From positions 1 to 64,000 of the forward strand of contig CANJID010000009.1 of the NCBI GenBank assembly GCA_947474395.1: DNA of 64,000 bases. The letters are read 5' to 3'. The position numbers were made by a program, and so were the translations under genes. This stretch comes from Caulobacterales bacterium. GTDB taxonomy: Bacteria; Pseudomonadota; Alphaproteobacteria; Caulobacterales; Caulobacteraceae. Shown here piece after piece: positions 22,630-30,165 of the stretch (positions within the stretch are counted from its first letter, which is position 1; each line of letters starts with the position of its first letter). Under the pieces are notes generated by a model. That model ran no database searches, was not told the DNA's origin, and saw nothing but the letters and a program-made list of their open reading frames with translations.

Positions 22630-24840
22630 CTAGCCCCGCAGCGCCCGGATCGCGCCGACGATGTGGTAGAGCGAGCTGGCGGGGGCCGCTTCCTCGGTGA
22701 AGGCGCCGTCCTCGCCCAGCCGGTCGCGCCACAGGCCGCGCACCGGCGTCGCCAGATACTGCTGCAGCCCGGAGACGGCGGCGCGCAGGCCCTTCTCGCC
22801 TTCCTTCTGCATCACCGCCGCCCGGATCCATTCGGTTTGCGGCCACAGGCGCGCGCTGGCCCGGTGCGGGGAGAGGGTGTCGAGCATGGCGTCGATGGCG
22901 ACGCCCCTCTGCTTGTCGATCCCGGCCGCCGCCGTGCGGTACAGGCGCTCCACCGCCCCCGCTGCCTGGTCGCGCCCGCGCAAGGTCCCCCAGCGGTGCA
23001 GCAGCCAGGCCCATTCGAACTGGTGGCCGGGCTCCAGCACGCGGCCCTCCACCCCCAGGGCGGCGCCCCAGTCGGCGTCGTAGAGCTCGCGCAGGCCTCC
23101 GGTGCGGGAATCGATGAAGTAGGACAGGGCCAGGCCCGCGATCTCGTCGGCCAAGGCCGTCCAGGCCTCGCCGCCTCCGGCCTCCATCCAGGCGAGGGCG
23201 GCCTCGAACAGGTGCATCTGGGCGTTGGCCTGGAAGGGCGCGTCGGGGGCGGCCTCGCGATAGCCGCCGGCCGTGTGCCGCGCCCAGCTAAGGACCCGCT
23301 CGCGAAGGGCCTCGGCCTCGGTGACGATCTCGGTACGCCGGCTGGGCAGGCCCGTCGAGGCCGAGGCCAGGGCCAACAGGACGAAGGCCTGCTCGTAGAG
23401 CATGGCCCGGTCCTCCGCCGGGGTCCCGTCCGGATTGACCGAGAAACGGTAGAGCCCGTCGGGGCGGCGATAGCGGGCGAAGAGAGAAGCCAGGCCATGG
23501 TTGGCAGCCTGCCGCCAGGGACCGCCCCAGCCCATGGCGCCGGCGGCGCAGTAGACGTGCACCTGGCGCGCCTGGACCCGGGCCCGGCGGGGCAGGCCCT
23601 CCATCGCGCGCCCGTCCATGCCGATCCGCTCGTGGAAGCCCCCGCGGGCGTGGTCGGCGCCCAGGGTCCACCATAGGGGCAGGGCCGCCGTGAACAGCCA
23701 CTGCTCCAGGGCCAGGCCCGCGTCCGCAACGCTTCCGACCTCCTCCTGCCGGTGATGGGTCGCCTCGCGGCGGCCGGCGATGACGAGCTGGTCGACTACC
23801 CGCTTGACGCCCTGGCTGGCGGCCAGGTCGCAGACCAGGACCGTGTCGTTCTCGGCGATCACCCCGACGCCCTTGAGCCCCGCGATGACGATCAGGTGGC
23901 CCCCGTCGGCGCGGACCAGGCACCCCTGGCTGTCCACCGCCAGGGCGTCGCCGGAAAGGGCGTTGCCGGCCGAATCCTTCTCGGAAGCGTCCCAGACCGC
24001 CTCCCAGGCCCCCACGTCGGACCAGTCGAAGTCCACCGGGGCGACGGCCGCCCGGTCGGTCTTCTCCATCAGGGCGTAGTCGATGGAAATCTTGGGGGCG
24101 CTGAGGAAAGCCTGGCCGAGCCTCACGGCATTGCCGTCGGTGCGGGCGTCGCGCAGGGCCGCGCGGGCGGCCTCCCCCACGGACGGGGCGTGGATCGCCA
24201 GCTCGTTCATCAGCCGGGCCGCCTGGAAGACGAAGTTGCCACTGTTCCACAGGGCGCCCTCGTCCACCAACGCCTGCGCCGCCTCGGCGGCAGGCTTCTC
24301 GATGAAGCGCTCGACCTTGGCGACCGGGCTGCCGGGGGCGAGGGCGGGACCGGGGCGGATGTAGCCGTAGCCGGTGGCGGCGTGGGTCGGGCGCACCCCG
24401 AAGGTGACGATGTAGCCCTGATCCGCGGCCTCGGCCGCCATGCGGGCGGCGGCGGCGAAGGCGGGGGCGTCGGGGATGTGGTGGTCGGAGGCGACCGCCA
24501 CGGCGATCCCGCGCGGGTCGGCGGCCTCGATCCAGGCGGCGGCGGCGGCGATGGCGGGGGCGGAGTCCCGCCCCGCCGGCTCGGCGATGATCACGCCCTT
24601 GGCCCCTATGGCCTCGAGCTGCTCGCGGATCGCCTCGATGTGGGCTTCGCCGGCGACGATCACCGGCGAGCGGGCCCCGGTGATGGCCTCCAGGCGCAGG
24701 ACCGTGGTCTGGAACAGGGACAGGGGTCCGAGCAGGCGCGCGAACTGCTTCGGCCGGCTCGTCCGCGAGGCGGGCCAGAGGCGCGTGCCCGCGCCGCCGC
24801 AAAGGATGACCGGATAGATGTTCAAAGACGTCCCCGACAA
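22630..24840 (-). CDS. Mannose-1-phosphate guanylyltransferase fused to an AGE-type sugar isomerase domain
   Basis: The product is about 736 residues. The N-terminal about 350 residues are a GDP-mannose pyrophosphorylase: PVILCGGAGTRLWPASR, RPKQF, the FIEKP motif, WNSGNFVF and DFDWSDVGAW. Instead of the usual cupin-type isomerase tail, the C-terminal half is an (alpha/alpha)6 barrel of the N-acylglucosamine 2-epimerase family (GGFHERIG near 410, HLFEAALAWMEA, GHQFEWAWLLHRWG, RLWPQTEWIRAA). The fusion should convert fructose-6-phosphate via mannose-6-phosphate toward GDP-mannose, needing only a mutase. The start is TTG 24840 or TTG 24825; both fit. Confidence 0.88.
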   Translation of the reverse strand: MSGTSLNIYPVILCGGAGTRLWPASRTSRPKQFARLLGPLSLFQTTVLRLEAITGARSPVIVAGEAHIEAIREQLEAIGAKGVIIAEPAGRDSAPAIAAAAAWIEAADPRGIAVAVASDHHIPDAPAFAAAARMAAEAADQGYIVTFGVRPTHAATGYGYIRPGPALAPGSPVAKVERFIEKPAAEAAQALVDEGALWNSGNFVFQAARLMNELAIHAPSVGEAARAALRDARTDGNAVRLGQAFLSAPKISIDYALMEKTDRAAVAPVDFDWSDVGAWEAVWDASEKDSAGNALSGDALAVDSQGCLVRADGGHLIVIAGLKGVGVIAENDTVLVCDLAASQGVKRVVDQLVIAGRREATHHRQEEVGSVADAGLALEQWLFTAALPLWWTLGADHARGGFHERIGMDGRAMEGLPRRARVQARQVHVYCAAGAMGWGGPWRQAANHGLASLFARYRRPDGLYRFSVNPDGTPAEDRAMLYEQAFVLLALASASTGLPSRRTEIVTEAEALRERVLSWARHTAGGYREAAPDAPFQANAQMHLFEAALAWMEAGGGEAWTALADEIAGLALSYFIDSRTGGLRELYDADWGAALGVEGRVLEPGHQFEWAWLLHRWGTLRGRDQAAGAVERLYRTAAAGIDKQRGVAIDAMLDTLSPHRASARLWPQTEWIRAAVMQKEGEKGLRAAVSGLQQYLATPVRGLWRDRLGEDGAFTEEAAPASSLYHIVGAIRALRG

Positions 24841-24886
24841 CAGTCGCCTGTCGTATCGCGCGTCGGGCCGGTGCGCAAAGCGAGAG

Positions 24887-25180
24887 CTAGGGCCCGCCGG
24901 CCGCCCGGTCCATGAACCGGGCCAGGGCCACGTCCAGGGCGCTGATCCCGCCGGTGGAATGGGTGGTCAGGACCACCTCGACCCGGTCGTAGACATTGCG
25001 CCATTCCGGATGGTGGTCGAGGCGCTCGGCCTCCTGCGCCACGGCGGTCATGAAGACGAAGGCGCCCGCGAAATCCTTGAAACGGAAATCGCGGGCGATG
25101 GCGTCGCGCCCCTCCACCGCCCGCCAGAGCGGCAGGTCGGCGAGGGCGGCGGCCGCCCCGATGCGCGTGCGTGACGTCAT
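24887..25180 (-). CDS. Pterin-4a-carbinolamine dehydratase
   Basis: The 97-residue protein matches the compact PCD family in size and motifs: the active-site stretch [22 protein letters not shown] (about 54-75) with the paired histidines, then [15 protein letters not shown]. It dehydrates 4a-hydroxytetrahydrobiopterin formed by aromatic-amino-acid hydroxylases. No hydroxylase gene is nearby. It lies 16 bases downstream of the propeller gene and may be co-transcribed with it. Confidence 0.88.
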   Translation of the reverse strand: MTSRTRIGAAAALADLPLWRAVEGRDAIARDFRFKDFAGAFVFMTAVAQEAERLDHHPEWRNVYDRVEVVLTTHSTGGISALDVALARFMDRAAGGP

Positions 25181-25196
25181 CGGGGCGCCTGTTCGA

Positions 25197-26096
25197 TTAC
25201 CGACCGAGGGGGACCGACGGGGCGGAGAAGGTCACGGTCGGGGTGCGGTCGTTCAGCTTGCCGTTGTTGATCCAGACGGTGGAGCCGACGAGGCCGACGC
25301 CGGTGGTGCCGGGGATTCCGTCCTTGACCACCCGCATCTGGGCGTCCGTGCCGTTGATGGTGATCTCGGTGATCCGCCCCGCGCCGCTCTCGGCCTGCAG
25401 CACGCGATTGCCGCCCGAAGAGCGCATGCCGTCCGCGCCGCGCATCGGCTTCAGGGACGGGGTCAGCTCGACGACGGTCTTGTCGGGCTTGATGGCGAAG
25501 AGGCGCCCCGAGGTGACGGTGTTGGCGATCAGGTCGCCGTTTTCGATGAAGGCCAGGCCGTCGATGCCGCGCAGGCGCGCGTCGACCACGAACTCCTCGA
25601 TCCCGCCCTTGGTGCCCTTCTTCAGGACCAGCACCCGTCCGCCGGAGGTCTCGGCGATATAGACGTCGCCGGCCTTGGAGATATCCACGTCGTTGCAGGT
25701 CGAGCCCGCGCCGATTGGATAGCTCATCTTCAGCTTGCCGTTCCTGAGGTTGAACACCTTCAGGGCCGACAGCGCGGGCTGGGCCGGCTCGCCGCGGGGC
25801 GAGACCGAGCAGGCGTAGAGATTGTTGGTCTTGTAGTCGGCGTAGACGCCGAGGATCGACTTGTGGCCGCTCGCGGCGCCATCCACGAACTGGGTGGCCG
25901 TCGCCTCGCCCTTCTTGGCCCGGTAGATGTTTCCCGTTCCCGAGGCGCCGAAATAGAGGTCCCCGTTCGGGGCGGCGTACATGCTTTCGTTGTAGACGTT
26001 CTTGCCGTCGATCTTCACCTCGGTCACGGCGTCGGCCGCCATGGCCGAGCCCGCCGCGAACGCCAGTACGGCCACGGCCGCCCCCAGCTTGAACAT
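25197..26096 (-). CDS. Exported SMP-30/gluconolactonase-like beta-propeller protein
   Basis: The 299-residue protein has a clear signal peptide ([20 protein letters not shown]). About six propeller-like repeats follow, with SMP-30-type blades ([87 protein letters not shown]). The substrate cannot be told; lactone hydrolysis is one option and a non-enzymatic binding role another. It is 79 bases downstream of the dihaem cytochrome gene on the same strand, suggesting a shared periplasmic oxidation function. Confidence 0.75.
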   Translation of the reverse strand: MFKLGAAVAVLAFAAGSAMAADAVTEVKIDGKNVYNESMYAAPNGDLYFGASGTGNIYRAKKGEATATQFVDGAASGHKSILGVYADYKTNNLYACSVSPRGEPAQPALSALKVFNLRNGKLKMSYPIGAGSTCNDVDISKAGDVYIAETSGGRVLVLKKGTKGGIEEFVVDARLRGIDGLAFIENGDLIANTVTSGRLFAIKPDKTVVELTPSLKPMRGADGMRSSGGNRVLQAESGAGRITEITINGTDAQMRVVKDGIPGTTGVGLVGSTVWINNGKLNDRTPTVTFSAPSVPLGR

Positions 26097-26175
26097 GGTA
26101 TTCCTCCCCTATGCAGGTTCCTTGAGACCTGGGCGGACGTTGCCCGCCGATCGCGACGGGTTCAAGGCGCGTATC

Positions 26176-26904
26176 TCAGAAATCGAGGCCCGCCGCCGCG
26201 TCGTGGACGTAGATCGCCGCCGCCTTGATCTCGCCGGCCGTCAGCTTGTCGTGGAAGGCGGGGCAGACGCCCTGGCGGCCCTCGGTCAGGGTGCGCACGA
26301 TCGACGCGCGGTCCGAGCCGTAGAGCCAGGTGTCGGGTTGGGCGAGGTTGGCCGAGCCCAGGGCCCCGTCGCCGGTCCCGTCGGGCAGGTGGCAGTCCCA
26401 GCACTCGCCCTTGTCGGCGAACACCCGCTGGCCCTGTTTCGCCTTCGCCGCGTCGACGGGCCGTCCGCTGAGCTGCAGGATGTATTCGGCCGTCTGGTCG
26501 ATCTCGGCGGGCGTCAGGTTGGCGTCCTCGCCCTTGGCCGGCATGACCGCCAGGTTGCGCGATTTCGGATCCCCGGAGCGGATGCCGTAGAGGATGGTCT
26601 TTTCGATGTCGGCGGGGTGCATCCGGTAGCGTTCGAGGTCGTCGCCCCAGTAGAGCCACTTGCCGTCGGTCAGGTCCGGGGTGTGCTTGTCGTCCAGGCC
26701 CTTCAGGTCCGCGCCGTGGCAGCTCGCGCAGTTGTCCACGAACACCGCCTTGCCCACCGCGTCGGCGTCGCGATGCAGTTCGGGCTTGGCGAGGATGTCG
26801 TTGACCGGGGTGGATTCCAGCCCTTTCAGCATCGTCTCCCGCGAGGGGCCGTTGCAGCCGGCCAGCAGGAGGGCGGCGCCCAGGACGCTCAGCACGAACT
26901 TCAT
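26176..26904 (-). CDS. Dihaem cytochrome c lipoprotein
   Basis: The 242-residue protein begins with a lipobox signal peptide (LLLAGC, Cys17). It has two c-type haem motifs, CASCH (about residues 59-63) and CWDCH (about 168-172), with methionine candidates such as AVMPAKGED for the first domain. The two-domain layout resembles the periplasmic part of CcoP or of dehydrogenase-associated dihaem cytochromes. It would carry electrons from a periplasmic dehydrogenase to the respiratory chain. The second haem domain ends in a normal helix but I cannot identify its Met ligand with confidence. Confidence 0.88.
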   Translation of the reverse strand: MKFVLSVLGAALLLAGCNGPSRETMLKGLESTPVNDILAKPELHRDADAVGKAVFVDNCASCHGADLKGLDDKHTPDLTDGKWLYWGDDLERYRMHPADIEKTILYGIRSGDPKSRNLAVMPAKGEDANLTPAEIDQTAEYILQLSGRPVDAAKAKQGQRVFADKGECWDCHLPDGTGDGALGSANLAQPDTWLYGSDRASIVRTLTEGRQGVCPAFHDKLTAGEIKAAAIYVHDAAAGLDF

Positions 26905-26967
26905 GGATGGACCCCGATCACGCCCGTGTTGATACGAGCGGCCCCACCCGCTGATGCTTGAACCTGC

Positions 26968-27357
26968 TCAGCCCCCGTTTCCGGCGGCCTCGCGGGCGAG
27001 GCGGGCGAGGCTGACCCCATCCACGGTGCAGACGGCCAGCACCTGTCGGCCCTGGACGTGTTCGGCGGTGCAGACGGCGGCCTTGCCCCCTGCTGCTCTA
27101 CGCAGCGCCCACTTCGCCCCCTCGCCGCCGGGGCCGCGCAGGGCGGGGGCGTCGAGGTCGGCGAGCCGGACGGCGATCCAGCGCTTGGCCTTGGGACCGT
27201 CGCCAAGGCAGAGGCTCCCCCCGTCGATCACCTTTCGCACAGGCCCGGAAAAGCTTTGGCCGTTGTGAGGCAGGACCGCCGAACAGCGGGCGGCCGCCGC
27301 GATGGAGGGGGCGGTCAGGAAGGGAATGGAGAAGAGGAGGACGGCGAAACGGCGCAT
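26968..27357 (-). CDS. Exported SNase-fold protein, probably catalytically inactive
   Basis: The 129-residue protein has a signal peptide (to about residue 22, SIAAAA) and a thermonuclease-like domain: VRKVIDGGSLCLGDGP, then WIAVRLADLDAPALRG, then a VQGRQVLAVCTVDGVSLARLA tail. Compared with staphylococcal nuclease, DGDT is DGGS (the Ca-binding Asp21 position is Gly) and VDTPE is LDAPA (the catalytic Glu43 position is Ala). The Arg35- and Arg87-like positions remain. A folded but non-hydrolytic protein is likely. The gene is monocistronic, between the cytochrome gene and a divergent DUF6152 gene. Confidence 0.7.
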   Translation of the reverse strand: MRRFAVLLFSIPFLTAPSIAAAARCSAVLPHNGQSFSGPVRKVIDGGSLCLGDGPKAKRWIAVRLADLDAPALRGPGGEGAKWALRRAAGGKAAVCTAEHVQGRQVLAVCTVDGVSLARLAREAAGNGG

Positions 27358-27423
27358 GGATCGCTCCCGCGGACACGCCGTCAGTTTAGCGCGCGGCGGG
27401 CGGATGCGCTAAGGCTTGCGGCC

Positions 27424-27804
27424 ATGAAGTCGAGAGGAAATGCGGGTTGGGCGCTGGCCCTGGCGACGAGCCTGGCCTGGGCCACGCCGGCCCTGGCCCA
27501 CCACTCCTACGCCGTGTTCGACCGCAACCGCACGATCACGCTCAAGGGCACGGTGCGTGAATTCATGTGGACCAACCCTCATGTGGGCTTCGTGCTGACG
27601 GTCAGCGAGCGCGGCAAGGCGGTGGACTACGCGGTCGAGGCCCAGAGCCCCAACGCCCTGGAGCGGACAGGCTGGAAGGCCGACACCCTCAAGCCCGGCG
27701 ACCGGCTGACCGTGCGCATCCACCCCTTCCGCGACGGGAGCAATGGCGGCTCCTTCGTCCAGGCCCGGACCTCCGCCGGAAAGACCCTCGAGCCCTATTA
27801 CTGA
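27424..27804 (+). CDS. Exported DUF6152-type small protein
   Basis: The 126-residue protein has a signal peptide ending at PALA (about residue 25) followed by the family hallmark HHSYAVFDRNRTITLKGTVREFMWTNPHVGF. A beta-rich domain with VEAQSPNALERTGWKADTLKPGDRLTV follows. The HHS start of the mature protein suggests metal binding. The family is common in proteobacteria next to dehydrogenases, but its function is unknown. The start is ATG 27424; the longer frame overlaps the opposite SNase gene. Confidence 0.75.
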   Translation: MKSRGNAGWALALATSLAWATPALAHHSYAVFDRNRTITLKGTVREFMWTNPHVGFVLTVSERGKAVDYAVEAQSPNALERTGWKADTLKPGDRLTVRIHPFRDGSNGGSFVQARTSAGKTLEPYY

Positions 27805-27805
27805 T

Positions 27806-27837
27806 CTTCCCCCGCTCCCCGCTGGGGAGAAGGGGGA
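27806..27837 (+). terminator. Nested GC hairpin after the DUF6152 gene
   Basis: Immediately after the stop codon, CTCCCC-GCT-GGGGAG (27815-27829) is nested inside an outer CCCCC/GGGGG pairing (27809-27813 with 27832-27836). This could terminate transcription or be a dispersed palindromic repeat; a genome search would decide. No T-tract follows. Confidence 0.45.
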
Positions 27838-27924
27838 CAGGCCGCTCCCGCTTTGTTAGCGTTGCTAAGGGGGGGATTTCCGCCTCGCGCGTAGGAACAG
27901 GTGCGTAGGGGAAAAAAAGCCGGC

Positions 27925-29202
27925 ATGGCCCAGTCCGAGGTGAAGCAAGCGTCGTCCAGGGTCGTCCCCCAGCCCGAGCCGGGGCTGACGGTCGAGACCC
28001 TGATCGAGCGGGCGATCGCGCTCCGCCCCCTGCTGCGCGAACAGCAGGACGAGACCGAGAAGCGCGGCCACTATTCCAAGGAGATCGACGAGAGGCTGCG
28101 CGACGGCGGCTTCTACCGGATGCTGCAGCCCAGGCGCTTCGGCGGCTATGAGTTGGCCTTCACCGACTTCATCCGGGTGGTGATGGAGATCGCCCGCGGC
28201 GATCCGGGCTCGGCCTGGTGCTTCACCCTATCCGCCTCCCACGCCCTTCTGGTCGGCTCCCACTGGTCGGAAGCGGCGCAGGCCGAGCTCTTCGGCCCCA
28301 CGGGCGACTTCAACTCGCCCCACCGCGCCGTGCCCTCGGGCAGGTTCGAGCGGGTGGAGGGCGGCTATATCGTCAACGGGACCTGGTCCTATTCGTCGGG
28401 CATCCCGATCTCGACCCACTTCATCGGCGCGGGCTTCCTGCGCCCCGAAAACGGACCGCCTCAGCCGCTCAACTTCATCGTGTCGGTCGACAAGATCGAG
28501 ATCCTGCAGGACTGGGGCGGGGGGGTGGCGCTCGGCATGCAGGGCTCCGGCTCCAACAGCGTGAAGCTGACGGATGTGTTCGTGCCCGAGCGGCACGTGA
28601 TCTTCGGCGGCCCGTCGGGGCCGGACATCATCGGCGACGCGGGCAGCGAGGGGGTCCGGCTGCACGGCAACCCGATGTACCTGGGCCAGCTCGGCGGCGC
28701 CTACCAGAACACCTTCACGGCCATCCTGACCGGGGCGGCCCGCGCCGCCATTGACGAATATGAGGAGATCATTCGCACCAAGACCGTGATGATGGCGCCC
28801 CACCTGCTGCGGATGAACGATCCGGAGAGCCAGCGCCCCCTCGGGAAGGCCCTGGCCCTGGCCGACATCGCCGAGGTTGCGGCCATCGCCATCGCCGACA
28901 AGTTCATGGACCAGTGCAAGGCCTGGGGCGAGGACCGCCGCCCCATCACCCCGGCCGACACCTTCCAGCTCTGGTCGATGTCCCAGGAGGCCTGTTTCCT
29001 GGCCTGCGAGGCGGTGGACCTGCTCTGGCGCACGGCCCCCGTCAGCGCCGCCAACCGGGGCTCAAGGCTGCAGCGCTACTTCCGCGACATCCAGATGTAT
29101 CGCATCCACCCCTCGGCCCAGCCGTGGGTCTCGCTGACCCGAGGCCAGGTCCACCTCGGCCTGCCCTTCGGCGTGTTTGGCCTGCCGCCCTTCCCCAGCT
29201 AG
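27925..29202 (+). CDS. Acyl-CoA-dehydrogenase-fold flavin monooxygenase-like protein (HsaA/HpaH type)
   Basis: The product of about 425 residues has the acyl-CoA dehydrogenase fold but resembles flavin-dependent hydroxylases: RMLQPRRFGGYELAFTDFIRVVMEIARGDPGSAWCF near the N-terminus, then GGYIVNGTWSYSSGIP, GSGSNSVKLTDVFVPERHV and a late helical domain. The C-terminus, HPSAQPWVSLTRGQVHLGLP, is typical of 3-HSA/p-hydroxyphenylacetate hydroxylase oxygenase components. It would need a flavin reductase partner, not seen here. ATG 27925 is preferred; GTG 27901 is an in-frame alternative. The stop overlaps that of the SDR gene (CTAG). Confidence 0.75.
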   Translation: MAQSEVKQASSRVVPQPEPGLTVETLIERAIALRPLLREQQDETEKRGHYSKEIDERLRDGGFYRMLQPRRFGGYELAFTDFIRVVMEIARGDPGSAWCFTLSASHALLVGSHWSEAAQAELFGPTGDFNSPHRAVPSGRFERVEGGYIVNGTWSYSSGIPISTHFIGAGFLRPENGPPQPLNFIVSVDKIEILQDWGGGVALGMQGSGSNSVKLTDVFVPERHVIFGGPSGPDIIGDAGSEGVRLHGNPMYLGQLGGAYQNTFTAILTGAARAAIDEYEEIIRTKTVMMAPHLLRMNDPESQRPLGKALALADIAEVAAIAIADKFMDQCKAWGEDRRPITPADTFQLWSMSQEACFLACEAVDLLWRTAPVSAANRGSRLQRYFRDIQMYRIHPSAQPWVSLTRGQVHLGLPFGVFGLPPFPS

Positions 29203-30113
29203 AGGGGCTTCGGCGCCGGCTTGGCGATCTGCTCGTCGTAGAGGCTGTGCTCCAGGAGGCCCTTGCTGGCCGCGATCCGCTCTGGAGGGACCGTCTCGTC
29301 AGGCAGGGCGGCGACCTGGGCGCGGACGCGCGCTTCCAGCACCGGGCGGATCTCGGAGTGGGTCATGATGTAGAGGTCGTTGCGCTTCACGCCCTCGACT
29401 ACCCGCCGCCCCGCCTCGTCGAAGGTCAGAGCCGTCTCGAAGATCGGGGTCTTCTCCCGGTCGGTCCCCGGCGGCACCACCGGCACCGAGCCGGTGTCGG
29501 CCAGGCGCGCCGGGCGCACCGCGGTGGTGCTCTCGAACAGCTCCGACTGCACCGGCCCCGGGCAGAGCAGGGAGACGCCGATCCCGTGCGGCGCCAGATC
29601 CGCGCGCAGGGATTCGCCGAGGCCCGTGAGGGCGAACTTGGTGGTGGTGTAGACCCCCGCGCCGCGCCCGCCATAGAGTCCGCTGACCGAGGAGGTGATC
29701 ACCACATGGGCCTCGCCCCCCCGCGCCAGCATGCGGGGCACGAAGGTGTGGGTCGCCGATATGGCCCCGCCGAGGTTCACCCCTAAGAGGAAGTCCCAGT
29801 CCTCGTAGGTCGCCGCCTGGGTCGAGCCGATGACGTTGACGCCCGCGTTGCTGCACAGGAGCGAGACCGGCCCGAGGGCCCGTTCGGCGGCTTCGGCCGT
29901 CGGCTCCCAGGCGTTGCGGTGGGTGACGTCCAGCACGAAGGTGGCGAGGTCCGCCGGATTGCCGAGGGCGTCGGCCGCCTTCTTCAGCTCGGCCTCGCGG
30001 ATGTCGGTCAGGGCGACCTTCATCCCCGCGGCGAGGAAGGCGCGCGCCATCCCCAGCCCGATCCCGCTGGCGCCGCCGGTGATGAAGGCGGTCTTGCCCT
30101 TGAGGTCTTTCAT
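29199..30113 (-). CDS. Short-chain dehydrogenase/reductase
   Basis: The 304-residue classical SDR has the cofactor motif TGGASGIGLG (about residues 12-21), an acidic residue after strand 2 (TDIREAE, Asp37 region) that predicts NAD(H), the NAG motif (CSNAGVN) and a catalytic Ser (ITSSVSG). YTTTKFAL holds the Tyr-x3-Lys pair, and CPGPVQSELF follows. The substrate is unknown; the convergent monooxygenase-like gene suggests a catabolic hydroxy or keto compound. Confidence 0.88.
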   Translation of the reverse strand: MKDLKGKTAFITGGASGIGLGMARAFLAAGMKVALTDIREAELKKAADALGNPADLATFVLDVTHRNAWEPTAEAAERALGPVSLLCSNAGVNVIGSTQAATYEDWDFLLGVNLGGAISATHTFVPRMLARGGEAHVVITSSVSGLYGGRGAGVYTTTKFALTGLGESLRADLAPHGIGVSLLCPGPVQSELFESTTAVRPARLADTGSVPVVPPGTDREKTPIFETALTFDEAGRRVVEGVKRNDLYIMTHSEIRPVLEARVRAQVAALPDETVPPERIAASKGLLEHSLYDEQIAKPAPKPL

Positions 30114-30165
30114 GGCCGGCGTCTCTCCCTGATCCTTGGAGAGACGCCTACCACGTCGATGCGCC

